Below are positions 29,342-36,984 of a DNA stretch of 64,000 bases, piece by piece. The stretch is from Ascidiaceihabitans donghaensis (lineage in GTDB: Bacteria > Pseudomonadota > Alphaproteobacteria > Rhodobacterales > Rhodobacteraceae): the NCBI RefSeq assembly GCF_900302465.1, contig NZ_OMOR01000001.1, forward strand, positions 434,001-498,000. Reading direction: 5' to 3'. Within the stretch, counting starts at the first letter, position 1, and each line of letters starts with the position of its first letter. The notes under the pieces are model-generated. The model was not told where the DNA came from. It saw only the letters and a list, made by a program, of their open reading frames with translations, and ran no database searches. A program made the translations under genes and the position numbers.

Positions 29342-30160
29342 ATGCTTGATCAGGCGGACGGATATGTGACCGCGGATGGGCGCCAGATTGGGCCTGTTGT
29401 CATGGAAATGCAAAATATTACCCTGCGGTTCGGCGGTGTCGAAGCGATCAAGGATATCTCTTTTGATATTCGTGAGGGTGAGGTTCGCGCAATTATTGGC
29501 CCTAATGGAGCTGGCAAATCATCCATGTTGAACGTGATTTCCGGTTTCTATGTCCCGCAAGAGGGGCAAGTTTTGTACAAGGGCGCACCGCGGCCCGCGA
29601 TGAAACCGTTCGAAGTTGCGCGGCAAGGCATTGCGCGGACCTTCCAGAACATTGCTTTGTTTGAGGGTATGAGCGTTCTTGATAACGTTATGACCGGGCG
29701 TTTGACCCATATGAAGACGGGTATGTTTTCACAGGCGCTTTGGAAAGGGCGTGCTGAGGCGGAAGAGACTGAAAACCGGGAAGTTGCTGAAAAGATTATC
29801 GATTTCCTAGAAATTCAGGCCATTCGCAAGACGCCCGTAGCGCGTCTGCCTTACGGTTTGAAGAAGCGTGTAGAATTGGCCCGCGCCTTGGCGGCGGAAC
29901 CGAACCTGTTGCTTTTGGATGAGCCGATGGCGGGGATGAACGTCGAGGAAAAAGAGGACATGAGCCGCTTTATCCTGTCGATGAATGATGAATTTGGCAC
30001 CACAATTGCGCTGATCGAACACGATATGGGGGTCGTTATGGACCTGTCGGACCGTGTTGTGGTGATGGATTACGGCAAAAAGATTGGCGACGGCACACCG
30101 GATGAGGTGCGTAACAATCAGGACGTGATTGATGCCTATTTGGGCGTATCGCATGACTGA
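29342..30160 (+). CDS. livG: Branched-chain-amino-acid-type ABC transporter ATPase (LivG-like)
   Basis: A 272-residue ATPase of the HAAT transporter family. Walker A GPNGAGKSS lies at about 53-61, the LivG-specific RTFQNIALFEGMSVLDNV near 99-116, signature-like LPYGLKKRVELARAL near 168-182, Walker B LLLLDEPMAGMN near 189-200 and the switch His in LIEHDMGVV. The N-terminal 19 residues precede the ATPase core. The signature LSGG motif reads LPYGL, which is common in LivG proteins. Its ribosome site comes from repeat B. Its stop overlaps the start of a secreted-protein gene. Confidence 0.9.
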   Translation: MLDQADGYVTADGRQIGPVVMEMQNITLRFGGVEAIKDISFDIREGEVRAIIGPNGAGKSSMLNVISGFYVPQEGQVLYKGAPRPAMKPFEVARQGIARTFQNIALFEGMSVLDNVMTGRLTHMKTGMFSQALWKGRAEAEETENREVAEKIIDFLEIQAIRKTPVARLPYGLKKRVELARALAAEPNLLLLDEPMAGMNVEEKEDMSRFILSMNDEFGTTIALIEHDMGVVMDLSDRVVVMDYGKKIGDGTPDEVRNNQDVIDAYLGVSHD

Positions 30161-30644
30161 TATTCGGGCCGGAATACAGCGTATGCGGGGCGTATGCGTC
30201 GCGTATGGCATGTGTATTCCCGCTGCGTGCACGGCAACGATGTTCGGCGCAACGGCGCAGGCCGGTGCGTGGGGTGAATTTGAGGCTCGGTGTTTGATGC
30301 CGTTTGAGAAACAGGCGTCGGCGGATGTGGATGGTCTTGTTTTGGGATTGCAAGATGGGACCGTTGCGGCATTTGACGGGTTCGATGAGCCGTTTATCAG
30401 CATGTCGACAGGCGAAATTGCAGGAACACGATTTTGCGCTGTGATTGGTCGCGAAAATAGTCCGGACGAAGCGGGAGCCTGGGTAGAAGCCAGTCTCAAA
30501 AGTGGGCGGTATGTGCCGATGACAATGGACAACGACGATTGGTTTGCGAGCAATGAATGGATTGAGCCTAGGATTGCCGTCCGAATCCATCGGTCTAACG
30601 AAATTACGCAATACTACGTTCTTGAAACGGACCTAGAGAGTTAA
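30153..30644 (+). CDS. Secreted protein of unknown function inside the transporter operon
   Basis: A 163-residue protein starting at ATG 30153, overlapping the last codons of livG. Residues to about 38 include arginines and a moderately hydrophobic stretch (GVCVAYGMCIPAACTATMFGATAQAGA) that could be a signal peptide. The rest is acidic with three cysteines and ends in YYVLETDLES. No family motif was recognised. Because it overlaps livG and livH follows 15 bases later, it is co-transcribed with the transporter and may be an accessory periplasmic factor; that is inference only. Confidence 0.62.
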   Translation: MTDIRAGIQRMRGVCVAYGMCIPAACTATMFGATAQAGAWGEFEARCLMPFEKQASADVDGLVLGLQDGTVAAFDGFDEPFISMSTGEIAGTRFCAVIGRENSPDEAGAWVEASLKSGRYVPMTMDNDDWFASNEWIEPRIAVRIHRSNEITQYYVLETDLES

Positions 30645-30659
30645 TGGGAGAGTGGGCCT

Positions 30660-31646
30660 ATGCCTGAGCAGTTAATCTTTGCGATGGAAGTGTTCCTCAA
30701 CGGTCTGATGGCCGGGGTGCTATATGCGCTTGTCGCTTTGGGGTTCGTTTTGATCTTTAAAGCTTCGGGGATCTTCAACTATGCCCAAGGGGTTATGGCG
30801 CTTTTCGCGGCCCTGACCCTTGTGGGGATCATGGAAGGGCAAGTGCCGTTTTCCCATCTGATCAATGCGACTTTTGGCACAAAAATCCACCACTTTGGTT
30901 GGGAAGTTCCGGCCTTGGTCGCGATCCTGCTTACCATGGCTGTTATGGTTGGGTTTGCCATTCTGGTGCAGCGTTTGATTTTCCGTCATTTGGTGGGCCA
31001 GGAGCCAATCATCCTGTTCATGGCCACCATTGGCCTTGCCTATTTCCTTGAGGGCGTCGGCGATCTGATGTGGGGATCCGAGATCAAGAAGATGGATGTA
31101 GGTTTGCCGCAAGGCATTAACCTGTGGATCGACGAGGCAACGTATAATATCTTTGATTACGGCTTCTTCATCGACAATCTGGATATTGTTGCGACCGTCA
31201 TTGCAATCCTTCTGGTCACGGTTTTGGTGCTATTTTCCCAGTATACAAAACAAGGCCGTGCCATGCGTGCGGTTGCCGATGATCACCAAGCGGCATTGTC
31301 TGTCGGGGTTTCGCTGAACTACATCTGGATTTTGGTCTGGTCTGTGGCAGGTTTTGTCGCCCTGGTTGCTGGCATCATGTGGGGCGCAAAATCGGGCGTG
31401 CAGTTTTCGCTGTCCCTGATCGCTTTGAAGGCTTTGCCAGTTTTGATGCTGGGTGGCTTTACGTCCATTCCGGGCGCCATCGTGGGTGGCTTGATCATCG
31501 GTGTGGGCGAGAAGCTGTTTGAATTTGCACTTGGTCCGATGTTGGGTGGTGCGACCGAAAACTGGTTTGCTTACGTTCTGGCGCTGATCTTCTTGGTGTT
31601 CCGTCCGCAGGGCCTGTTTGGGGAGAAGATCATTGAACGCGTGTGA
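30660..31646 (+). CDS. livH: Branched-chain-amino-acid-type ABC permease (LivH-like)
   Basis: A 328-residue permease with about eight hydrophobic helices. The LivH opening FLNGLMAGVLYALVALGFVLIF is at about 12-33, followed by NYAQGVMALFAA, and the EAA-like loop RAMRAVADDHQAALSVGVSLN is near 200. The C-terminal VFRPQGLFGE is characteristic. It pairs with the LivM-like permease to form the channel. Its TGA stop is the left half of a TGATCA hexamer whose right half is the stop of a minus-strand gene. Confidence 0.93.
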   Translation: MPEQLIFAMEVFLNGLMAGVLYALVALGFVLIFKASGIFNYAQGVMALFAALTLVGIMEGQVPFSHLINATFGTKIHHFGWEVPALVAILLTMAVMVGFAILVQRLIFRHLVGQEPIILFMATIGLAYFLEGVGDLMWGSEIKKMDVGLPQGINLWIDEATYNIFDYGFFIDNLDIVATVIAILLVTVLVLFSQYTKQGRAMRAVADDHQAALSVGVSLNYIWILVWSVAGFVALVAGIMWGAKSGVQFSLSLIALKALPVLMLGGFTSIPGAIVGGLIIGVGEKLFEFALGPMLGGATENWFAYVLALIFLVFRPQGLFGEKIIERV

Positions 31647-31967
31647 TCAATCCTCGATGGATAGGAACAGCTTGATGGTGAGCGCGGCCAGCACGGTGAT
31701 GCCGAAGGTCATTGCCATGAAGATGTCACCGACGATCAGCAAAACGGCTGATCCGCAGAGGGCCGCGGCGATGAGCAAGAGCGCAAGCATGTCCCACGAA
31801 TTGTTGTCCGATGCAGGTGTGGGTTCAACATCTGTGTTGGCCACCTCGAATGCATCGGGGATGTCTTTCATCAATTCTGCCTTGCGCCGTGCAAGATCCG
31901 CGTCTGTGATCCGGCCACGCGCGTGTTCGGCTTCCAGCAGCCGCAGTTCTTTTAAAATTGCCGTCAT
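31647..31967 (-). CDS. Small membrane protein with SHOCT-like N-terminus, antiparallel in the operon
   Basis: A 106-residue protein read against the transporter operon. The N-terminal ILKELRLLEAEHARGRITDADLARRKAEL resembles short SHOCT-type oligomerisation modules, a linker follows, then two hydrophobic helices (about 58-78 and 80-100). The ATG at 31967 is used; a GTG three codons upstream is possible. The gene lies between livH and livM, abutting the livH stop, so operon read-through would produce antisense RNA to it. Function unknown. Confidence 0.62.
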   Translation of the reverse strand: MTAILKELRLLEAEHARGRITDADLARRKAELMKDIPDAFEVANTDVEPTPASDNNSWDMLALLLIAAALCGSAVLLIVGDIFMAMTFGITVLAALTIKLFLSIED

Positions 31968-32074
31968 GGCATCCACTCACTTTTCCCGTGGCCAAGGTGC
32001 CAAAGGAAATGGGGCAGAATGTGGCAAAACGCGGAAACCTGAACTGTTGGTTAATGCGGTGCGCTGCGGACTTG

Positions 32075-32122
32075 GGGCCCTGCCCCAAACCCCGAGGTTT
32101 AATTTGCGAGATGAAGATGGAT
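32075..32122 (+). repeat. Dispersed intergenic repeat B, copy 3
   Basis: GGGCCCTGCCCC, AACCCCGAGG, then TTTAATTTGCGAGATGAAGA. It combines a GGGGC hairpin with the same GCGAGATGAAG tail and lies just before livM. Confidence 0.68.
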
Positions 32123-32150
32123 CCAATGTGATCTGCGGAGGAATGGGTTA

Positions 32151-33410
32151 ATGTTTTACCGTGAAGCAGGTGATTTCAGCACCACATATCCTGAAGACAG
32201 TCAGACGTTTCCGATCAAGTTCGACCGGTACCGGTATTATTTTGTGCTGTTTGTTGCAGCCGTTGTCATTCCGTTGCTGGCAAACGACTATTGGGTCAGC
32301 GCCATTTTTCTGCCCTTCCTGATCTATGCGATCGCTGCCATCGGGCTGAACATCCTGACAGGCTATTGCGGGCAGGTGTCTTTGGGCACCGGTGGTTTCA
32401 TGGCTGTGGGCGCGTATGCGTGTTACAAACTGATGACCGCCTTTCCCGATGTCAGCATGTTGATCCATGTCTTGATCGCCGGGCTGATTACTGCAGGCGT
32501 TGGCGTGTTGTTCGGTTTGCCGTCGTTGCGCATCAAAGGCTTTTATCTGGCCGTTGCGACCCTGGCCGCGCAGTTCTTTTTGGTTTGGTTGTTCAACCGT
32601 GTATCCTGGTTCTACAACTACTCGGCTTCAGGTCAGATCAACGCGCCCGAGCGTGAGGTCTTTGGTGTCATCATCACAGGTCCCAATTCATCCGCTTGGG
32701 CAGAGTACATGTTTTGTCTGTTCTTTGTGGTTCTGAGTGCGGTCATTGCCCGCAACCTGACACGCGGGTCATTTGGACGCAAATGGATGGCCATCCGTGA
32801 TATGGACATTGCCGCCGAGATCATCGGTGTGAACCCCTTGGCCTCTAAGTTGAGCGCCTTTGCTGTCAGCTCTTTCTTCATCGGCATATCCGGTGCGCTG
32901 TTTTTCTCGGTGTATCTGGGCGCTGTTGAAGTTGGTGAAGCTTTTGGCATCCAGAAATCCTTTATTGTGTTGTTCATGATCATCATCGGTGGCCTTGGAT
33001 CAATCTTTGGCGCCTTTGCCGGTGCCGCCTTTTTGGTGGTGCTGCCGGTGTTGTTGAAAATCATGCTGGCGGATTCGGATGGAGATATCTCTACCCTGCA
33101 ATATGCCTTTGGCTATGTGTTTCTGGCCGCTTTGTTGGTTAGCTTCGTTATGATGCTGCGGGCCGCCATTTTCAAACGCGGCGTGCCCGACAACGGCATG
33201 GTGGGTTGGATCTTTGCCATGATCGCGGCCTTCATCGCCTACACCATCACAATTGGCGGTATGGGCTGGCCCACGGACATCGTCGCGCATTTGCAGCTTG
33301 TTATTGTTGGCGCATTGATCATCATCTTTTTGATCGCAGAGCCGCACGGCATCGCCCAGTTGTGGCGCGTCGCCAAAGAGAAACTGAGATTGTGGCCGTT
33401 CCCGCACTAA
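32151..33410 (+). CDS. livM: Branched-chain-amino-acid-type ABC permease (LivM-like)
   Basis: A 419-residue permease, longer than typical LivM (about 330-360) because of an N-terminal extension and a C-terminal region with two more helices. Typical motifs: NILTGYCGQVSLGTGGFMAVGAYA near 63-86, GLPSLRIKGFYLAVATLA near 122 and RDMDIAAEIIGVNP near 222. About ten hydrophobic segments are visible. The start follows GCGGAGGAATG. It completes the membrane channel with LivH. Confidence 0.92.
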   Translation: MFYREAGDFSTTYPEDSQTFPIKFDRYRYYFVLFVAAVVIPLLANDYWVSAIFLPFLIYAIAAIGLNILTGYCGQVSLGTGGFMAVGAYACYKLMTAFPDVSMLIHVLIAGLITAGVGVLFGLPSLRIKGFYLAVATLAAQFFLVWLFNRVSWFYNYSASGQINAPEREVFGVIITGPNSSAWAEYMFCLFFVVLSAVIARNLTRGSFGRKWMAIRDMDIAAEIIGVNPLASKLSAFAVSSFFIGISGALFFSVYLGAVEVGEAFGIQKSFIVLFMIIIGGLGSIFGAFAGAAFLVVLPVLLKIMLADSDGDISTLQYAFGYVFLAALLVSFVMMLRAAIFKRGVPDNGMVGWIFAMIAAFIAYTITIGGMGWPTDIVAHLQLVIVGALIIIFLIAEPHGIAQLWRVAKEKLRLWPFPH

Positions 33411-33430
33411 GGGCGCGTCCACCAAGAATG

Positions 33431-33448
33431 GGTGGGGTGAACCCCACC
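33431..33448 (+). terminator. Hairpin between livM and the binding-protein gene
   Basis: GGTGGGG pairs with CCCCACC around TGAA, a compact stable hairpin without a T-run. It may protect the 5' end of the abundant binding-protein mRNA or slow transcription, rather than terminate it. Confidence 0.45.
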
Positions 33449-33483
33449 TTACGAAAAATCGGAACACCAAGGGAGGAATACCG

Positions 33484-34761
33484 ATGAAAATGAAACTAGG
33501 AACAGCCGCAGTTGCGGCAGTGATGGCCGCAAGCCCTGTGATGGCGGACCTTGTCTTTCCATCGCTAAGCTACCGGACTGGCCCATATGCCGCGGGTGGT
33601 ATCCCGTTTGCAGATGGCTACGCTGACTATTTCAACATGCTGAATGCCCGCGATGGCGGCATCGGTGGCGTTATGGCCAACGTTCTGGAATGTGAAACCG
33701 GCTACAACACCGAAAAAGGCGTTGAATGCTATGAGAGCACCAAAGGCGAAGGCGCGTTGGTGTATCAACCGCTGTCCACAGGCATCACGTACCAGTTGAT
33801 CCCGAAAGCCACAGCGGACGGTATTCCGATCCACTCCATGGGTTATGGTCGTACCTCTGCCGCAAACGGCAAAGTGTTCTCGAACGTCTTTAACTACCCT
33901 GCGAACTACTGGAACGGTGCATCCGGTGCCATCAACTATTTGATGGAACAAGGCGACATCTCTGGCAAGAAAATCGCGCTGGTTTATCACAACTCTGCTT
34001 ACGGCAAAGAGCCGATCCGGACCTTGGAAGAACTGTCCAAGAAGCATGGTTTTGAATTGGTTTTGCTGCCTGTTGACCACCCAGGTCAGGAACAGAAATC
34101 CCAGTGGCTGCAAATCCGTCGTGAAAAGCCAGACAATGTCATCATGTATGGCTGGGGCGTCATGAACCAAGTTGCGGTTCAAGAAGCTGCGAACATCCGT
34201 TACGACATGGAAAACTTCATCGGCATCTGGTGGTCGGGGTCTGAGAACGACGTGTTGCCCGCCGGCGAAAAAGCCAACGGTTACAAAGCACTGACATTCC
34301 ATGGTGTTGGCAATGACTTCCCTGTCTTTGCGGACATCCAGAAGCACGTTGTGGATGCGGGCAATGCCGCAGGCAACGGTGACCAGATCGGTACTGTCTT
34401 GTACAACCGTGGTCTGTATGCCGCGATGCTGGCTGCTGAAGCTGCTAAAACGGCGCAAGAAATCCATGGCGTGGCAGACATCACACCTGCGATGATGCGC
34501 GACGGTATGGAAGCACTGGTCATCACCGAAGAAAAGATGGCGGCCCTTGGTTTGCCGGGCTTTGGTCCTGAGTTCAACGTGTCTTGCGAAAACCACGGTG
34601 GCCCCGGCCTTGTTGGTATGACGCAATGGGATGCATCTGCGAAAACCTGGTCTTTGATCAACAACTTCGCACCATCCGACATGGATGTCATTCAGCCACT
34701 GATCGACGAAGACTCAGCCGCCTATGCAGCCGAGAACAACATCGAAGCAAGCTGTAACTAA
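33484..34761 (+). CDS. HAAT-family ABC transporter substrate-binding protein
   Basis: A 425-residue periplasmic binding protein. The signal peptide covers about 1-21 (AAVMAASPVMA-DL). The fold is type I, with SGKKIALVYHNSAYGKEP near 159 marking the start of the second lobe. Segments such as PSLSYRTGPYAAGGIPFADG at the mature N-terminus are typical of the family paired with acyl-CoA ligases rather than of LivK proper. GGAGG is 6-7 bases before ATG. The ligand is unknown; context favours a carboxylic acid. A GC-rich hairpin follows the stop. Confidence 0.9.
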   Translation: MKMKLGTAAVAAVMAASPVMADLVFPSLSYRTGPYAAGGIPFADGYADYFNMLNARDGGIGGVMANVLECETGYNTEKGVECYESTKGEGALVYQPLSTGITYQLIPKATADGIPIHSMGYGRTSAANGKVFSNVFNYPANYWNGASGAINYLMEQGDISGKKIALVYHNSAYGKEPIRTLEELSKKHGFELVLLPVDHPGQEQKSQWLQIRREKPDNVIMYGWGVMNQVAVQEAANIRYDMENFIGIWWSGSENDVLPAGEKANGYKALTFHGVGNDFPVFADIQKHVVDAGNAAGNGDQIGTVLYNRGLYAAMLAAEAAKTAQEIHGVADITPAMMRDGMEALVITEEKMAALGLPGFGPEFNVSCENHGGPGLVGMTQWDASAKTWSLINNFAPSDMDVIQPLIDEDSAAYAAENNIEASCN

Positions 34762-34773
34762 GCTGTACTACAC

Positions 34774-34800
34774 CCGGCGGCGGCCTGTCGTTGCCGCCGG
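34774..34800 (+). terminator. GC-rich hairpin after the binding-protein gene
   Basis: CCGGCGGC and GCCGCCGG enclose an 11-base loop, 13 bases past the stop. The following GGCTCTTTGAG is weakly T-rich. A stabilising 3' hairpin or partial terminator is likely. Confidence 0.5.
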
Positions 34801-34824
34801 GGCTCTTTGAGTATTTGGGATGAG

Positions 34825-35655
34825 ATGAACATGCTGGACGGCGCACATACAGACGAGGCCTTGTTGGAGGTCAACAACATTGAAGTGATCTACAATCACG
34901 TGATCCTTGTGTTGAAAGGCGTGAGCCTGAAGGTACCCAAAGGCGGTATCACCGCTTTGTTGGGCGGCAATGGCGCGGGCAAGACGACCACTCTGAAAGC
35001 GATCTCTGGTCTTTTGGCCTCTGAGCGTGGCGAAGTCACCAAGGGGTCCATCAAGTACCGTGGTGGCATCATCCAACATCAAGATCCCGCTGAGACCGTG
35101 AAAAGCGGTGTCGTGCAAGTTATGGAAGGCCGTCATTGTTTCGAACACCTGACGGTAGAAGAAAACCTTCTGACAGGTGCCTACACCCGCAAGGATGGCA
35201 ACGCGGCCATCGCGCAAGATCTTGAGATGGTCTATGACTATTTTCCGCGTTTGCGTGAGCGTCGTAAGTCGCAGGCGGGTTACACGTCAGGTGGCGAACA
35301 ACAAATGTGTGCCATTGGCCGTGCGTTGATGTCGCGACCGGAAACGATCCTGCTGGATGAACCGTCAATGGGGTTGGCGCCGCAACTGGTGGAACAGATT
35401 TTTGAGATCGTGAAGTCGATCAATGAAGGCGAAGGCAAGACATTCTTGCTGGCTGAGCAAAACACAAATGTGGCGCTGCGCTTTGCGCATTACGGCTACA
35501 TTCTGGAATCGGGTCGCGTGGTTATGGACGGTCCTGCCGCCGAATTGCGCGAAAACCCCGACGTGAAAGAATTCTATCTGGGCATGTCGGACGAAGGCCG
35601 AAAGTCCTTCCGCGATGTACGGTCTTATCGTCGTCGCAAGCGTTGGCTGAGCTAA
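34825..35655 (+). CDS. livF: Branched-chain-amino-acid-type ABC transporter ATPase (LivF-like)
   Basis: The second ATPase of the HAAT transporter, 276 residues from ATG 34825; ATG 34831 is also possible, and an upstream TTG at 34807 is less likely. Walker A GGNGAGKTT lies near 52-60, VVQVMEGRHCFEHLTVEENL near 98 is LivF-like, signature TSGGEQQMCAIGRALM near 154 and Walker B ILLDEPSMGLAPQ near 174. A C-terminal extension (RDVRSYRRRKRW) is basic. The upstream TTTGGGATGAGATGAAC resembles a degenerate repeat B tail. A CoA-ligase gene follows 43 bases later. Confidence 0.91.
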   Translation: MNMLDGAHTDEALLEVNNIEVIYNHVILVLKGVSLKVPKGGITALLGGNGAGKTTTLKAISGLLASERGEVTKGSIKYRGGIIQHQDPAETVKSGVVQVMEGRHCFEHLTVEENLLTGAYTRKDGNAAIAQDLEMVYDYFPRLRERRKSQAGYTSGGEQQMCAIGRALMSRPETILLDEPSMGLAPQLVEQIFEIVKSINEGEGKTFLLAEQNTNVALRFAHYGYILESGRVVMDGPAAELRENPDVKEFYLGMSDEGRKSFRDVRSYRRRKRWLS

Positions 35656-35698
35656 TCCGCTTTTCCCTGACCTGACCGTTTCAAAGAAAGTGACGCCA

Positions 35699-36919
35699 AT
35701 GGCTGCGTATTTTGATGATTTAGAAAGCCGCAGCGCTGATGCGCGGGCTGCTGATATGGCGGTGGCTTTGCCACAACAAATCGCACGCGCACAGGCGTTG
35801 GCGGGGTACGCACACAGTCTTTCTGGTGTTGATGCCGCGTCCGTCACGGATGCTGCAGCATTGGCGGCGTTGCCTGTGCTGCGCAAATCGGAATTGGGTG
35901 CCGCGCAGGGCGTTGCCGCCCCGTTTGGGGGGTTTGCTGCTGCGCCTGCAGACGGGTTTTCCCATGTGTTTCAATCACCGGGGCCAATCTATGAACCCGG
36001 CCACACAGGTGCTGACTGGTGGCGCATGGGACGCTTTTTGCATGCCGCTGGCATCGGACAAGGCGACGTTGTGCAAAACTGTTTTGGGTATCACCTGACC
36101 CCTGCAGGCCACATGTTTGAAAGCGGTGCGCGTGCCGTATCCGCTACCGTTTTGCCTGCGGGCACCGGCCAAACAGAATTGCAGGTCATTGCTGGTCGGG
36201 ATGTGGGTGCGACGGCCTATGCGGGCACGCCTGACTATCTGAAGATCATTCTGGAAAAAGCCGACGAAATGGGTGTGTCCTTGGGCATTTCCAAAGCCGC
36301 CGTCGGTGGCGGTGCGTTGTTTCCATCGTTGCGCAGCTGGTATGCGGACCGCGGCATCGCGTGTTTGCAATGCTATGCGACTGCCGATCTGGGCAACATC
36401 GCTTATGAAAGCGACGCGACAGGTGGCATGATCGTCGACGAAGGCGTGATCGTGGAAATCGTCACCCCCGGCACAGGTGATCCTGTGGCGCCGGGCGAGG
36501 TGGGTGAAATTGTCGTCACGTCTTTGAACCCCAATTATCCGCTGATCCGATTTGCGACCGGCGACATGAGCGCCGTGATGGAGGGGACAAGCCCGTGTGG
36601 TCGCACCAACATGCGGATCAAAGGCTGGATGGGGCGGGCCGATCAAACCACCAAGATCAAGGGGATGTTTGTGCGTCCCGAGCAGGTCGCGGCCCTTGTG
36701 GCTCGCCACGCTGAAGTGGGTAAAGCGCGCGTTGTGGCCTCTCGCGAGGGTGAAATGGATGTGCTTACGGTCCATGTGGAAAGTAGCGGCGGCACAGTGG
36801 ACACCTATGCATCCAGCGTCATTGAGACCTTGAAAATGAAAGGCCGCGTAGAGATTTGTGCACCCGGTAGTTTGCCAAAAGACGGGTTGGTTATTGAAGA
36901 CCAACGCAGCTACGACTGA
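35699..36919 (+). CDS. Phenylacetate-CoA ligase-like AMP-binding protein
   Basis: A 406-residue member of the PaaK-like adenylate-forming ligases, which activate aryl or short carboxylic acids with ATP and CoA. Typical parts: LPVLRKSEL near 62, GHTGADWWRMGRFLHAAG near 100, AGTPDYLKIIL near 178, and the C-terminal VTSLNPNYPLIRFATGDMSA plus GRADQTTKIKGMFVRPEQV, which is the PaaK C-terminal signature. It is somewhat shorter than PaaK (about 430-440). Last gene of the transporter block, it is a second ligase besides the one at 27308, so imported acid may be activated here. Confidence 0.86.
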   Translation: MAAYFDDLESRSADARAADMAVALPQQIARAQALAGYAHSLSGVDAASVTDAAALAALPVLRKSELGAAQGVAAPFGGFAAAPADGFSHVFQSPGPIYEPGHTGADWWRMGRFLHAAGIGQGDVVQNCFGYHLTPAGHMFESGARAVSATVLPAGTGQTELQVIAGRDVGATAYAGTPDYLKIILEKADEMGVSLGISKAAVGGGALFPSLRSWYADRGIACLQCYATADLGNIAYESDATGGMIVDEGVIVEIVTPGTGDPVAPGEVGEIVVTSLNPNYPLIRFATGDMSAVMEGTSPCGRTNMRIKGWMGRADQTTKIKGMFVRPEQVAALVARHAEVGKARVVASREGEMDVLTVHVESSGGTVDTYASSVIETLKMKGRVEICAPGSLPKDGLVIEDQRSYD

Positions 36920-36960
36920 GGGCCTTGTTTTGAGGCGCGGTTTCTTGCACTGGATATTCT

Positions 36961-36973
36961 GACTAAAATAGTC
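36961..36973. promoter_or_regulatory. Palindromic operator candidate upstream of the iron-type permease
   Basis: GACTA-AAA-TAGTC is a 5+3+5 perfect palindrome ending 11 bases before the ATG. An AT-rich site so close to a transporter start suggests a repressor site. It recalls iron-responsive sites described for Rhodobacterales, but I cannot verify the consensus from memory. Confidence 0.5.
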
Positions 36974-36984
36974 GAAATAGCGGT

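Noticed and set aside
33565-34626. Minus-strand open frame of 353 codons
   Set aside because: It is opposite the periplasmic binding-protein gene, has no ribosome site and no recognisable motif.
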